Below are positions 36,717-51,400 of a stretch of 64,000 nucleotides of DNA, piece after piece. Each line of letters starts with the position of its first letter. The first letter of the stretch is position 1. Under the pieces are notes generated by a model that was not told the origin of the DNA, searched no databases, and saw only the letters and a program-made list of their open reading frames with translations. The position numbers and the translations under genes were made by a program. This stretch comes from Clavulina sp. PMI_390 (Eukaryota; Basidiomycota; Agaricomycetes; Cantharellales; Hydnaceae). The stretch is from assembly GCA_015039315.1 (NCBI GenBank), contig WIDE01000012.1:420227-484226 (forward strand), in the 5' to 3' direction.

Positions 36717-38283
36717 ATGGCTACTTTTGGTGACCTCAGATCGTTGATAACCCTCCTAAACTCCTGCAACCATCCGGGCTTCTCGGACGATGAGCCATTA
36801 GCAAGCCTCACATTGTCAGCGGATAGGTTGAGTAATGATCCAAAATTCATTTATTATATCACAGATATCTCAACTCTGACAATCTAGGGCATCCCTTGTC
36901 AATGAAATTCCAGTTCGTCCTAATGGGGATCTCTTCACCCGTGTCGGAACTTCTCTCATCGACTTCTATGATGAGGGCCAAGCTCACCGAGCCTCACTGA
37001 GACTTCAAAATCAGCAAGCCCCCATATCATCGCTCCCCAATGAGATCTTGAGCGAGATTTTTCTGCTCGCCATGCTCCCACACAATCATACCATCTGGGC
37101 TAGCCCTATTCTTTCCACCTGTTCACGCTGGCGAGAGTGTACGATCAACAATCCCAGTATATGGAGCAGCATCAGTATTACCAAGAAATCCCCTGATGAG
37201 CGAACCTTTTGCTGGCTCCATCGCTCAGGAAACGGCATGCCGCTACGTGTTTCGCTAGACCTCTCTCCCGAGGTAGATGGCACCATTCTCCGCCCCTACC
37301 AGCACCGCATCCACGCCCTGGAGGTTTATATTATGCGAAACTGGCGTGTGAATTCGGATAATGCATTCTTTCCCCTTAATGCTGGGTACACTGAGCTTAA
37401 AGAGCTTTCGGTGTCGTGTGTTAGAGCTGGCGGAGGAAAAATCTTGTTGTTTCGTGGGCAATTGGGGATTCCTGGAATACCCCTAAGAAACCTCAAGCTA
37501 GATAACGCAGGTGTATGGCTCGGCGGCTTCGATGTTGGTGACATCAACGTTCAAAATCTCCTCTCACTTCAATTATCAGACGAGCTCCTTCCAAATGACG
37601 CTTTGCGCTTGATTCGGCGCTGCGAAAATCTGAGGACCCTTAACTGGGATCTCCGGCACTCCAATGTTGGTGACACATGGGAGGTAGCCCGAATGCGTTT
37701 ACCGACACTAGAACGATTATTGTTGCGAGGAGAAGGGTCGTCTCCCTTGCTCACCAATATGCAAGCACCCAAACTTCGCCGGCTTTTCCTATATTTACCA
37801 TATCCCCAAACATCGATCTATAACTGCATCCCCAAATTCTCTTCCATTACCCACCTGCAATTCGAGTACGCGCCAGACGCGGATCGTGACATCATCGCCA
37901 AGCTGCTTCATGCTCTCCCCTCTTTGCGATATTTCGACCCCGTTTGGCGGGAGAACAACATCTCAGGCCTACTTGCTCTATGTGGGGAGCATTTTAACCA
38001 GCTACCTACCAATGGTCTGGACCTCTCATCGCCTCCACCCTATGCATGCCCCCAGATGGAACTTTTATACATCCCGATTCAAAGCTCTTTGGAGACCTAC
38101 AAACTTCTTCCTGCTACTGCAGGGGGTGTCTTTAGAGCGGTACTTGCCATAAGAGGCCCGCTCGCTTCAAACAATCTGTCTTCCCCCATCAAATTAGTCG
38201 TTGATATACCGCACCTTTCGACATTAGGGGAGATACCTCCCGGCCTCAAGAGAACTCCCAAGAGTTATTTTCCAACCATTTAG
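36717..38283 (+). CDS. F-box-like/LRR-like protein 1
   Basis: Exon 1 (36717-36826) and exon 2 (36888-38283) join in phase to 501 residues. An F-box-like motif begins at about residue 86 (SSLPNEILSEIFLLAMLP ... IWASPILSTCSRWREC), followed by CWLHRSGNGMPLRVSL and leucine-rich repeat-like stretches to the end. Such Agaricomycete proteins are predicted SCF ubiquitin-ligase substrate receptors; the target is unknown. The donor of the only intron (GTTGAG) is weak. Without splicing, the first ATG would hit a stop, so the alternative is a start further downstream with only the F-box part. Confidence 0.82.
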
Positions 38284-38314
38284 CCTAAGTCCTTTGGTCC
38301 CCTTTAGACGTTTT

Positions 38315-38825
38315 NNNNNNNNNNNNNNNNNNNNNNNNNNNNNNNNNNNNNNNNNNNNNNNNNNNNNNNNNNNNNNNNNNNNNNNNNNNNNNNNNNNNNN
38401 NNNNNNNNNNNNNNNNNNNNNNNNNNNNNNNNNNNNNNNNNNNNNNNNNNNNNNNNNNNNNNNNNNNNNNNNNNNNNNNNNNNNNNNNNNNNNNNNNNNN
38501 NNNNNNNNNNNNNNNNNNNNNNNNNNNNNNNNNNNNNNNNNNNNNNNNNNNNNNNNNNNNNNNNNNNNNNNNNNNNNNNNNNNNNNNNNNNNNNNNNNNN
38601 NNNNNNNNNNNNNNNNNNNNNNNNNNNNNNNNNNNNNNNNNNNNNNNNNNNNNNNNNNNNNNNNNNNNNNNNNNNNNNNNNNNNNNNNNNNNNNNNNNNN
38701 NNNNNNNNNNNNNNNNNNNNNNNNNNNNNNNNNNNNNNNNNNNNNNNNNNNNNNNNNNNNNNNNNNNNNNNNNNNNNNNNNNNNNNNNNNNNNNNNNNNN
38801 NNNNNNNNNNNNNNNNNNNNNNNNN
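38315..38825. other. Assembly gap (511 N)
   Basis: A run of 511 unknown bases. The following F-box-like gene enters the known sequence already inside its coding region, so the gap hides at least its start codon and F-box core. The real length of the gap may differ. Confidence 0.99.
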
Positions 38826-40022
38826 TGGCGCGCATGCGCCATCAATACGCCACTTATCTGGAGCTGCATCTGGATTATGGACTCCGCAGCAAAAGAGCGC
38901 ACACAGTGTTGGCTCGAACGCTCTGGAAGTGTTCCTATCCACCTCTTCATTGCAGGCATCCCTCCCATCACCGTGTTTGATTTCTCCCTTCACGCCCCCC
39001 GTATCCGAACTCTAGTAACAGGTCGGCCCACCAAAAAACTCAGTTTGCGGAATACCGAATCGATCGTCCCTATCCCTTTCGATGCAGTGAATCTGCAGGA
39101 GCTTGACGTCCTAATGGTTTCTGAAGGCTATGAAGAAATCTTTCCCAATGGAACACCAAAGAAACTGTTACGTCTTCGGTTACGAAACATATTGGGGCTC
39201 GGAGAGCCATTTTCTCTCGGGGATCTTGATATTTCTCATCTTGAGGAGCTCGACATATGCGACGAGCTGGATTCAGATGATGTCGTGCGGATCCTCCGAG
39301 AGGCTTCTTGTCTCAAGAGTCTCTGCTGGGTTTCTCGCAACTCCAGCTCATCCGATGGTCCGTGGCCGGCCGAACTCCCACGTTTGACCCGCCTGCTCCT
39401 TCGAGAGAGATCCCAGATCGAGCCCATGATGAAGATCAATATGTCAAGACTCACTCGTCTCCAACTGACGGTGCTCTCAACAACACGGGAAGAGGAAAAG
39501 GATCTCTATATGGCGCTCTGCTCATTTCCGAGCCTTACCCATTTGGCTCTGGTTATCGCGGTAAAGCTCACCGCTGAAGATGTGCTGAGGATTTTGCACT
39601 CTTTACCTAATCTCGAATACTTCGACGTCCCCTGGAGCAATGAAAATATACGTGGGATCCTTGCTCTTTGTGGCACGGCCCCCACATCATCCCCAGATGA
39701 TAATACTTTGCTCGCTGAAGCTCCGGTTCCTCTTTCATGGGCCTGTCCAAAGATGACCCGATGCTATATCAGCCTTTTTGCCGCATTCATGGAGGAAGAG
39801 TTGTCGTCAGAATCCGCGGCTTCATCCATTTCGACTCTGCTGGCTGTGCGGGGGACGCAACGCGATGCACAGAAGAGCATTCCTCTGGGCGTGAATCCTT
39901 CATTTTCAGTCGTGATAGATGTGAAAGATACGGATTGGCTTCCAATGAAGCCAGATATTCTGTCCACTCTCCCCGCTGGTTCCATTGAATATTTGCCATC
40001 ATCACAATTCCCTAGCATATAG
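38826..40022 (+). CDS. F-box-like/LRR-like protein 2 (5' end in assembly gap)
   Basis: The frame is open from the first known base after the gap (WRACAINTPLIWSC, matching WRECTINNPSIWSS in F-box-like protein 1) to a TAG at 40020-40022. About 398 residues are visible. The following ERTQCWLERSGSVPIHLFI and later LHSLPNLEYFDVPWSNENI segments match protein 1 in order, as do the closing VVIDV and FPSI. An internal ATG at 38877 is a poor start because homology continues upstream. The F-box itself (about 100 residues) is hidden in the gap. It sits immediately downstream of F-box-like protein 1, so it is probably a tandem duplicate of it. Confidence 0.8.
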   Translation, partial: WRACAINTPLIWSCIWIMDSAAKERTQCWLERSGSVPIHLFIAGIPPITVFDFSLHAPRIRTLVTGRPTKKLSLRNTESIVPIPFDAVNLQELDVLMVSEGYEEIFPNGTPKKLLRLRLRNILGLGEPFSLGDLDISHLEELDICDELDSDDVVRILREASCLKSLCWVSRNSSSSDGPWPAELPRLTRLLLRERSQIEPMMKINMSRLTRLQLTVLSTTREEEKDLYMALCSFPSLTHLALVIAVKLTAEDVLRILHSLPNLEYFDVPWSNENIRGILALCGTAPTSSPDDNTLLAEAPVPLSWACPKMTRCYISLFAAFMEEELSSESAASSISTLLAVRGTQRDAQKSIPLGVNPSFSVVIDVKDTDWLPMKPDILSTLPAGSIEYLPSSQFPSI

Positions 40023-42482
40023 AGGAATTAACACAGACATCGATCGCTTCCATACCTGCAGCCCGAAATGGAATGCTTGGACTTATTGAAAGACAGTTGA
40101 TGATGGCATAGGGCAGGCAGCATATATCATTTACCCAGTTATTGTGGTATAAGAGTGTCCCATCGATAACTCCACAAGAACGCTGGCCCAGACTTCATCA
40201 TATAGGACTACTCCAACCTTTGTAAAATAAGTGGCTGTTCCTTAGGATTTTCTATTAGACAATATAAGAGCGGGAAGAACGACCGGAAGCTGATTGGCTC
40301 GCTCATGGTGGTCGTGCCCGCTACACTAATCCGCCTGTTACTGTCACGTTCCGCGCTTGGTTCTCCCCATCCTCCTCCCACCATCCTGCCCGCATTAGAT
40401 GCTATCTAACCGACCCTTTGATGCCAAGATAGCTTTTATTACGCTGAGGCGGCCATTCGTACCCGTGTGGGCCCCATTTGCCGCCCTCGGGATACTTGAA
40501 GGTGAGCCCAGTGATTACCGCGTTGAAAAGCATGGCTATCGTTCTCTCATATCCATACCCTATACCAGATGGCTCGCGTATATGATGGGGCCCCAAGCCA
40601 GCCCTGTGAGTACCGCGACTGCCTTTGCCGTTCATTGGCTACTCACATTCGGTGCCGCGCTCATGACACAACGATTGCTTCCACTCCGGCTCATTATATC
40701 CCATTTCTACTCCCCATACCTCCCAGTAACGTGTCGGCCCGATCGATTAGGCCAATTAGTCCGCAATCACAGAAGGCACTACGTTTTTCTAATAGGATGA
40801 CCCGCAGATGGTTGCAGTACTAAGGTTCGATTGCCATTTATGATTAGCTTAACTGATTTGCTGGCAATTCCTGCGCTATAATGTTTCTTGGAGGTGGTCC
40901 GCACTTGCTTGAGACGTATAAACGAACACTTCATCAATATTCCCTAAACCCTCCACATGATCGCCCAGCTGGCTTCCTATGATACTTAGGCATCATGTAC
41001 CCTCACGTAGATACGCATCATTAATCAAGATTCATTCCGGGATCATCGTCTGCATCATACATATCAAATATCTTCATACTTTAGACTTGATCAAATTAAT
41101 CCTTCTTTGGAGTTGACACATTCCGCACCTGTTCCTCGCTCTTCATCTTTGGCCCTGCCCCAGAGTCTTCTTGCTTGAATATTCAATAAATCGCAACATA
41201 TGTGATATCTGAGGTGACTTAGAATCGCAATCATCATGATCACCAGCTTGGCATGCTTTAGAGACGGGTTTGAAGTTCGAGACTTCCAATCAAGCTGAGC
41301 ACTTTGAGCTAGCATTCAGTAGCACCCACATCGTGGAGCCAAATTCCTCACAGACAAATTTAAAGTCTAAGCTAACTGCGCATTGCGGCGTCGTCCGTTT
41401 TCCGCTAGAGCTTTGTTCTTCCCGGCGATGCACTGAATTTGTGCAGTGCATCATGCTTGTGCAACATACCATTCCATCATCAATCATGATTATCAAAGGA
41501 GAGCTTTCCGAATTATATAAATCAAAAACTTTTGCGATATAGATCTAATCACAGCGCCCAAAGCTCTAATAAATTTGCTGCACCGCACCACCCTTGACGC
41601 CATATCTTCTCAGCGTGCAGCATGGTCTTGAACGTCCTTACCTCATCCTTTCATATTTATCCCATCGCATGAGCCTTTCTCACAAAATAATCTCGAATGA
41701 ATGAAGATCCAGAGTTACTGTTGCAAATTAGGACTGGTCATTGAATGTAGCTTCTGCTGGCTTGGCTGCAAGCGTAACTCAAGCATAACAAAAATGTTAA
41801 GGGGAGTGGATTAATAATTGAAACGGAAAGGTTCCCTAGCAAGAATCGCATCTGCCACCGTCTCAAGTGAGAGATGATCTGGATTATCTCGCACACAGTC
41901 TATTTTGATGATGTAACAAGAATGGTATATGATGCTAGAACGTTCCAGCGGAACAAATTGTACTTCACAGCCGCGAGGAATATGTTATGACTATATCCAG
42001 TTACGGCGCGCCATCGTGGATTCATCATCAGCGTCTTCTAGATGCTCACTCTTCACATTGCCCACAACCTCTTGATTGTGCTTTATGGTCAGGTCAAAAC
42101 CCCTCTCGACACTCAAATAATATTGAACTAAGTCTTTAGTATTTGCAAATCCTGTAATATCGCAAGCACCGTACATTCTAGTTTATAGTAGGCTTCTTCT
42201 GTGACCGGGTCACACGGAGCCTTTGTCTCGAACGTCCACTGGCATCGCATTGAATGTGCATGCCCGAGATTGTGTCGATTCCAGGTTGGCAACCAATTTT
42301 TCTGGGTCGAATCTCGTATAATACGTATGTCTCAAACATATGTCTCTCATCAGACACATCCGCCAGTCCGTCGTCCAGTGCTCAGCCATGGCTGGACCCG
42401 ATGCTACCGTCTCTCCTAATGTAGATCATAGGTAAGCCAATCAGTGTACAATACAGAAAGCTGATCTACAATCAATCATCAA
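40023..42482. other. 2.5-kb AT-leaning region between F-box gene 2 and the satellite
   Basis: No gene is supported. A 133-codon frame at 40399-40800 has a plausible leader (CCAAT-like ATTGGC near 40293 and a pyrimidine-rich stretch before the ATG) but no family resemblance. The part from 40850 to 42480 is AT-rich with stops in all frames. The last 60 bp before the array (around 42440-42482) do not match the B part of the repeat unit. Confidence 0.45.
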
Positions 42483-45400
42483 TCTAGCTCTCAATTATCT
42501 CAGCTCACACTCGATCAATGCAATGGAGGCCAGTTGTCTCATCTGAAGCCGAACACAGACTGCGCTGGACTGATGAGTGAGTATAAAGCAGCATGCTGGA
42601 TGTTGAACTGATTGACTTACCTAACATCTACGTTGAGACCGCGCCATCAGTCCAGCTCTCAGTTATCTCAGCTCACACTCGATCAATGCAATGGAGGCCA
42701 GTTGTCTCATCTGAAGCCGAACACAGACTGCGCTGGACTGATGAGTGAGTATAAAGCAGCATGCTGGATGTTGAACTGATTGACTTACCTAACATCTACG
42801 TTGAGACCGCGCCATCAGTCCAGCTCTCAGTTATCTCAGCTCACACTCGATCAATGCAATGGAGGCCAGTTGTCTCATCTGAAGCCGAACACAGACTGCG
42901 CTGGACTGATGAGTGAGTATAAAGCAGCATGCTGGATGTTGAACTGATTGACTTACCTAACATCTACGTTGAGACCGCGCCATCAGTCCAGCTCTCAGTT
43001 ATCTCAGCTCACACTCGATCAATGCAATGGAGGCCAGTTGTCTCATCTGAAGCCGAACACAGACTGCGCTGGACTGATGAGTGAGTATAAAGCAGCATGC
43101 TGGATGTTGAACTGATTGACTTACCTAACATCTACGTTGAGACCGCGCCATCAGTCCAGCTCTCAGTTATCTCAGCTCACACTCGATCAATGCAATGGAG
43201 GCCAGTTGTCTCATCTGAAGCCGAACACAGACTGCGCTGGACTGATGAGTGAGTATAAAGCAGCATGCTGGATGTTGAACTGATTGACTTACCTAACATC
43301 TACGTTGAGACCGCGCCATCAGTCCAGCTCTCAGTTATCTCAGCTCACACTCGATCAATGCAATGGAGGCCAGTTGTCTCATCTGAAGCCGAACACAGAC
43401 TGCGCTGGACTGATGAGTGAGTATAAAGCAGCATGCTGGATGTTGAACTGATTGACTTACCTAACATCTACGTTGAGACCGCGCCATCAGTCCAGCTCTC
43501 AGTTATCTCAGCTCACACTCGATCAATGCAATGGAGGCCAGTTGTCTCATCTGAAGCCGAACACAGACTGCGCTGGACTGATGAGTGAGTATAAAGCAGC
43601 ATGCTGGATGTTGAACTGATTGACTTACCTAACATCTACGTTGAGACCGCGCCATCAGTCCAGCTCTCAGTTATCTCAGCTCACACTCGATCAATGCAAT
43701 GGAGGCCAGTTGTCTCATCTGAAGCCGAACACAGACTGCGCTGGACTGATGAGTGAGTATAAAGCAGCATGCTGGATGTTGAACTGATTGACTTACCTAA
43801 CATCTACGTTGAGACCGCGCCATCAGTCCAGCTCTCAGTTATCTCAGCTCACACTCGATCAATGCAATGGAGGCCAGTTGTCTCATCTGAAGCCGAACAC
43901 AGACTGCGCTGGACTGATGAGTGAGTATAAAGCAGCATGCTGGATGTTGAACTGATTGACTTACCTAACATCTACGTTGAGACCGCGCCATCAGTCCAGC
44001 TCTCAGTTATCTCAGCTCACACTCGATCAATGCAATGGAGGCCAGTTGTCTCATCTGAAGCCGAACACAGACTGCGCTGGACTGATGAGTGAGTATAAAG
44101 CAGCATGCTGGATGTTGAACTGATTGACTTACCTAACATCTACGTTGAGACCGCGCCATCAGTCCAGCTCTCAGTTATCTCAGCTCACACTCGATCAATG
44201 CAATGGAGGCCAGTTGTCTCATCTGAAGCCGAACACAGACTGCGCTGGACTGATGAGTGAGTATAAAGCAGCATGCTGGATGTTGAACTGATTGACTTAC
44301 CTAACATCTACGTTGAGACCGCGCCATCAGTCCAGCTCTCAGTTATCTCAGCTCACACTCGATCAATGCAATGGAGGCCAGTTGTCTCATCTGAAGCCGA
44401 ACACAGACTGCGCTGGACTGATGAGTGAGTATAAAGCAGCATGCTGGATGTTGAACTGATTGACTTACCTAACATCTACGTTGAGACCGCGCCATCAGTC
44501 CAGCTCTCAGTTATCTCAGCTCACACTCGATCAATGCAATGGAGGCCAGTTGTCTCATCTGAAGCCGAACACAGACTGCGCTGGACTGATGAGTGAGTAT
44601 AAAGCAGCATGCTGGATGTTGAACTGATTGACTTACCTAACATCTACGTTGAGACCGCGCCATCAGTCCAGCTCTCAGTTATCTCAGCTCACACTCGATC
44701 AATGCAATGGAGGCCAGTTGTCTCATCTGAAGCCGAACACAGACTGCGCTGGACTGATGAGTGAGTATAAAGCAGCATGCTGGATGTTGAACTGATTGAC
44801 TTACCTAACATCTACGTTGAGACCGCGCCATCAGTCCAGCTCTCAGTTATCTCAGCTCACACTCGATCAATGCAATGGAGGCCAGTTGTCTCATCTGAAG
44901 CCGAACACAGACTGCGCTGGACTGATGAGTGAGTATAAAGCAGCATGCTGGATGTTGAACTGATTGACTTACCTAACATCTACGTTGAGACCGCGCCATC
45001 AGTCCAGCTCTCAGTTATCTCAGCTCACACTCGATCAATGCAATGGAGGCCAGTTGTCTCATCTGAAGCCGAACACAGACTGCGCTGGACTGATGAGTGA
45101 GTATAAAGCAGCATGCTGGATGTTGAACTGATTGACTTACCTAACATCTACGTTGAGACCGCGCCATCAGTCCAGCTCTCAGTTATCTCAGCTCACACTC
45201 GATCAATGCAATGGAGGCCAGTTGTCTCATCTGAAGCCGAACACAGACTGCGCTGGACTGATGAGTGAGTATAAAGCAGCATGCTGGATGTTGAACTGAT
45301 TGACTTACCTAACATCTACGTTGAGACCGCGCCATCAGTCCAGCTCTCAGTTATCTCAGCTCACACTCGATCAATGCAATGGAGGCCAGTTGTCTCATCT

Positions 45401-48400
45401 GAAGCCGAACACAGACTGCGCTGGACTGATGAGTGAGTATAAAGCAGCATGCTGGATGTTGAACTGATTGACTTACCTAACATCTACGTTGAGACCGCGC
45501 CATCAGTCCAGCTCTCAGTTATCTCAGCTCACACTCGATCAATGCAATGGAGGCCAGTTGTCTCATCTGAAGCCGAACACAGACTGCGCTGGACTGATGA
45601 GTGAGTATAAAGCAGCATGCTGGATGTTGAACTGATTGACTTACCTAACATCTACGTTGAGACCGCGCCATCAGTCCAGCTCTCAGTTATCTCAGCTCAC
45701 ACTCGATCAATGCAATGGAGGCCAGTTGTCTCATCTGAAGCCGAACACAGACTGCGCTGGACTGATGAGTGAGTATAAAGCAGCATGCTGGATGTTGAAC
45801 TGATTGACTTACCTAACATCTACGTTGAGACCGCGCCATCAGTCCAGCTCTCAGTTATCTCAGCTCACACTCGATCAATGCAATGGAGGCCAGTTGTCTC
45901 ATCTGAAGCCGAACACAGACTGCGCTGGACTGATGAGTGAGTATAAAGCAGCATGCTGGATGTTGAACTGATTGACTTACCTAACATCTACGTTGAGACC
46001 GCGCCATCAGTCCAGCTCTCAGTTATCTCAGCTCACACTCGATCAATGCAATGGAGGCCAGTTGTCTCATCTGAAGCCGAACACAGACTGCGCTGGACTG
46101 ATGAGTGAGTATAAAGCAGCATGCTGGATGTTGAACTGATTGACTTACCTAACATCTACGTTGAGACCGCGCCATCAGTCCAGCTCTCAGTTATCTCAGC
46201 TCACACTCGATCAATGCAATGGAGGCCAGTTGTCTCATCTGAAGCCGAACACAGACTGCGCTGGACTGATGAGTGAGTATAAAGCAGCATGCTGGATGTT
46301 GAACTGATTGACTTACCTAACATCTACGTTGAGACCGCGCCATCAGTCCAGCTCTCAGTTATCTCAGCTCACACTCGATCAATGCAATGGAGGCCAGTTG
46401 TCTCATCTGAAGCCGAACACAGACTGCGCTGGACTGATGAGTGAGTATAAAGCAGCATGCTGGATGTTGAACTGATTGACTTACCTAACATCTACGTTGA
46501 GACCGCGCCATCAGTCCAGCTCTCAGTTATCTCAGCTCACACTCGATCAATGCAATGGAGGCCAGTTGTCTCATCTGAAGCCGAACACAGACTGCGCTGG
46601 ACTGATGAGTGAGTATAAAGCAGCATGCTGGATGTTGAACTGATTGACTTACCTAACATCTACGTTGAGACCGCGCCATCAGTCCAGCTCTCAGTTATCT
46701 CAGCTCACACTCGATCAATGCAATGGAGGCCAGTTGTCTCATCTGAAGCCGAACACAGACTGCGCTGGACTGATGAGTGAGTATAAAGCAGCATGCTGGA
46801 TGTTGAACTGATTGACTTACCTAACATCTACGTTGAGACCGCGCCATCAGTCCAGCTCTCAGTTATCTCAGCTCACACTCGATCAATGCAATGGAGGCCA
46901 GTTGTCTCATCTGAAGCCGAACACAGACTGCGCTGGACTGATGAGTGAGTATAAAGCAGCATGCTGGATGTTGAACTGATTGACTTACCTAACATCTACG
47001 TTGAGACCGCGCCATCAGTCCAGCTCTCAGTTATCTCAGCTCACACTCGATCAATGCAATGGAGGCCAGTTGTCTCATCTGAAGCCGAACACAGACTGCG
47101 CTGGACTGATGAGTGAGTATAAAGCAGCATGCTGGATGTTGAACTGATTGACTTACCTAACATCTACGTTGAGACCGCGCCATCAGTCCAGCTCTCAGTT
47201 ATCTCAGCTCACACTCGATCAATGCAATGGAGGCCAGTTGTCTCATCTGAAGCCGAACACAGACTGCGCTGGACTGATGAGTGAGTATAAAGCAGCATGC
47301 TGGATGTTGAACTGATTGACTTACCTAACATCTACGTTGAGACCGCGCCATCAGTCCAGCTCTCAGTTATCTCAGCTCACACTCGATCAATGCAATGGAG
47401 GCCAGTTGTCTCATCTGAAGCCGAACACAGACTGCGCTGGACTGATGAGTGAGTATAAAGCAGCATGCTGGATGTTGAACTGATTGACTTACCTAACATC
47501 TACGTTGAGACCGCGCCATCAGTCCAGCTCTCAGTTATCTCAGCTCACACTCGATCAATGCAATGGAGGCCAGTTGTCTCATCTGAAGCCGAACACAGAC
47601 TGCGCTGGACTGATGAGTGAGTATAAAGCAGCATGCTGGATGTTGAACTGATTGACTTACCTAACATCTACGTTGAGACCGCGCCATCAGTCCAGCTCTC
47701 AGTTATCTCAGCTCACACTCGATCAATGCAATGGAGGCCAGTTGTCTCATCTGAAGCCGAACACAGACTGCGCTGGACTGATGAGTGAGTATAAAGCAGC
47801 ATGCTGGATGTTGAACTGATTGACTTACCTAACATCTACGTTGAGACCGCGCCATCAGTCCAGCTCTCAGTTATCTCAGCTCACACTCGATCAATGCAAT
47901 GGAGGCCAGTTGTCTCATCTGAAGCCGAACACAGACTGCGCTGGACTGATGAGTGAGTATAAAGCAGCATGCTGGATGTTGAACTGATTGACTTACCTAA
48001 CATCTACGTTGAGACCGCGCCATCAGTCCAGCTCTCAGTTATCTCAGCTCACACTCGATCAATGCAATGGAGGCCAGTTGTCTCATCTGAAGCCGAACAC
48101 AGACTGCGCTGGACTGATGAGTGAGTATAAAGCAGCATGCTGGATGTTGAACTGATTGACTTACCTAACATCTACGTTGAGACCGCGCCATCAGTCCAGC
48201 TCTCAGTTATCTCAGCTCACACTCGATCAATGCAATGGAGGCCAGTTGTCTCATCTGAAGCCGAACACAGACTGCGCTGGACTGATGAGTGAGTATAAAG
48301 CAGCATGCTGGATGTTGAACTGATTGACTTACCTAACATCTACGTTGAGACCGCGCCATCAGTCCAGCTCTCAGTTATCTCAGCTCACACTCGATCAATG

Positions 48401-51400
48401 CAATGGAGGCCAGTTGTCTCATCTGAAGCCGAACACAGACTGCGCTGGACTGATGAGTGAGTATAAAGCAGCATGCTGGATGTTGAACTGATTGACTTAC
48501 CTAACATCTACGTTGAGACCGCGCCATCAGTCCAGCTCTCAGTTATCTCAGCTCACACTCGATCAATGCAATGGAGGCCAGTTGTCTCATCTGAAGCCGA
48601 ACACAGACTGCGCTGGACTGATGAGTGAGTATAAAGCAGCATGCTGGATGTTGAACTGATTGACTTACCTAACATCTACGTTGAGACCGCGCCATCAGTC
48701 CAGCTCTCAGTTATCTCAGCTCACACTCGATCAATGCAATGGAGGCCAGTTGTCTCATCTGAAGCCGAACACAGACTGCGCTGGACTGATGAGTGAGTAT
48801 AAAGCAGCATGCTGGATGTTGAACTGATTGACTTACCTAACATCTACGTTGAGACCGCGCCATCAGTCCAGCTCTCAGTTATCTCAGCTCACACTCGATC
48901 AATGCAATGGAGGCCAGTTGTCTCATCTGAAGCCGAACACAGACTGCGCTGGACTGATGAGTGAGTATAAAGCAGCATGCTGGATGTTGAACTGATTGAC
49001 TTACCTAACATCTACGTTGAGACCGCGCCATCAGTCCAGCTCTCAGTTATCTCAGCTCACACTCGATCAATGCAATGGAGGCCAGTTGTCTCATCTGAAG
49101 CCGAACACAGACTGCGCTGGACTGATGAGTGAGTATAAAGCAGCATGCTGGATGTTGAACTGATTGACTTACCTAACATCTACGTTGAGACCGCGCCATC
49201 AGTCCAGCTCTCAGTTATCTCAGCTCACACTCGATCAATGCAATGGAGGCCAGTTGTCTCATCTGAAGCCGAACACAGACTGCGCTGGACTGATGAGTGA
49301 GTATAAAGCAGCATGCTGGATGTTGAACTGATTGACTTACCTAACATCTACGTTGAGACCGCGCCATCAGTCCAGCTCTCAGTTATCTCAGCTCACACTC
49401 GATCAATGCAATGGAGGCCAGTTGTCTCATCTGAAGCCGAACACAGACTGCGCTGGACTGATGAGTGAGTATAAAGCAGCATGCTGGATGTTGAACTGAT
49501 TGACTTACCTAACATCTACGTTGAGACCGCGCCATCAGTCCAGCTCTCAGTTATCTCAGCTCACACTCGATCAATGCAATGGAGGCCAGTTGTCTCATCT
49601 GAAGCCGAACACAGACTGCGCTGGACTGATGAGTGAGTATAAAGCAGCATGCTGGATGTTGAACTGATTGACTTACCTAACATCTACGTTGAGACCGCGC
49701 CATCAGTCCAGCTCTCAGTTATCTCAGCTCACACTCGATCAATGCAATGGAGGCCAGTTGTCTCATCTGAAGCCGAACACAGACTGCGCTGGACTGATGA
49801 GTGAGTATAAAGCAGCATGCTGGATGTTGAACTGATTGACTTACCTAACATCTACGTTGAGACCGCGCCATCAGTCCAGCTCTCAGTTATCTCAGCTCAC
49901 ACTCGATCAATGCAATGGAGGCCAGTTGTCTCATCTGAAGCCGAACACAGACTGCGCTGGACTGATGAGTGAGTATAAAGCAGCATGCTGGATGTTGAAC
50001 TGATTGACTTACCTAACATCTACGTTGAGACCGCGCCATCAGTCCAGCTCTCAGTTATCTCAGCTCACACTCGATCAATGCAATGGAGGCCAGTTGTCTC
50101 ATCTGAAGCCGAACACAGACTGCGCTGGACTGATGAGTGAGTATAAAGCAGCATGCTGGATGTTGAACTGATTGACTTACCTAACATCTACGTTGAGACC
50201 GCGCCATCAGTCCAGCTCTCAGTTATCTCAGCTCACACTCGATCAATGCAATGGAGGCCAGTTGTCTCATCTGAAGCCGAACACAGACTGCGCTGGACTG
50301 ATGAGTGAGTATAAAGCAGCATGCTGGATGTTGAACTGATTGACTTACCTAACATCTACGTTGAGACCGCGCCATCAGTCCAGCTCTCAGTTATCTCAGC
50401 TCACACTCGATCAATGCAATGGAGGCCAGTTGTCTCATCTGAAGCCGAACACAGACTGCGCTGGACTGATGAGTGAGTATAAAGCAGCATGCTGGATGTT
50501 GAACTGATTGACTTACCTAACATCTACGTTGAGACCGCGCCATCAGTCCAGCTCTCAGTTATCTCAGCTCACACTCGATCAATGCAATGGAGGCCAGTTG
50601 TCTCATCTGAAGCCGAACACAGACTGCGCTGGACTGATGAGTGAGTATAAAGCAGCATGCTGGATGTTGAACTGATTGACTTACCTAACATCTACGTTGA
50701 GACCGCGCCATCAGTCCAGCTCTCAGTTATCTCAGCTCACACTCGATCAATGCAATGGAGGCCAGTTGTCTCATCTGAAGCCGAACACAGACTGCGCTGG
50801 ACTGATGAGTGAGTATAAAGCAGCATGCTGGATGTTGAACTGATTGACTTACCTAACATCTACGTTGAGACCGCGCCATCAGTCCAGCTCTCAGTTATCT
50901 CAGCTCACACTCGATCAATGCAATGGAGGCCAGTTGTCTCATCTGAAGCCGAACACAGACTGCGCTGGACTGATGAGTGAGTATAAAGCAGCATGCTGGA
51001 TGTTGAACTGATTGACTTACCTAACATCTACGTTGAGACCGCGCCATCAGTCCAGCTCTCAGTTATCTCAGCTCACACTCGATCAATGCAATGGAGGCCA
51101 GTTGTCTCATCTGAAGCCGAACACAGACTGCGCTGGACTGATGAGTGAGTATAAAGCAGCATGCTGGATGTTGAACTGATTGACTTACCTAACATCTACG
51201 TTGAGACCGCGCCATCAGTCCAGCTCTCAGTTATCTCAGCTCACACTCGATCAATGCAATGGAGGCCAGTTGTCTCATCTGAAGCCGAACACAGACTGCG
51301 CTGGACTGATGAGTGAGTATAAAGCAGCATGCTGGATGTTGAACTGATTGACTTACCTAACATCTACGTTGAGACCGCGCCATCAGTCCAGCTCTCAGTT

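Noticed and set aside
40399..40800. 133-codon plus-strand frame starting MLSNRPFDAK
   Set aside because: The leader looks promoter-like, but I recognise no family, an internal GTGAGC suggests splicing, and the joins I tried soon meet stops.
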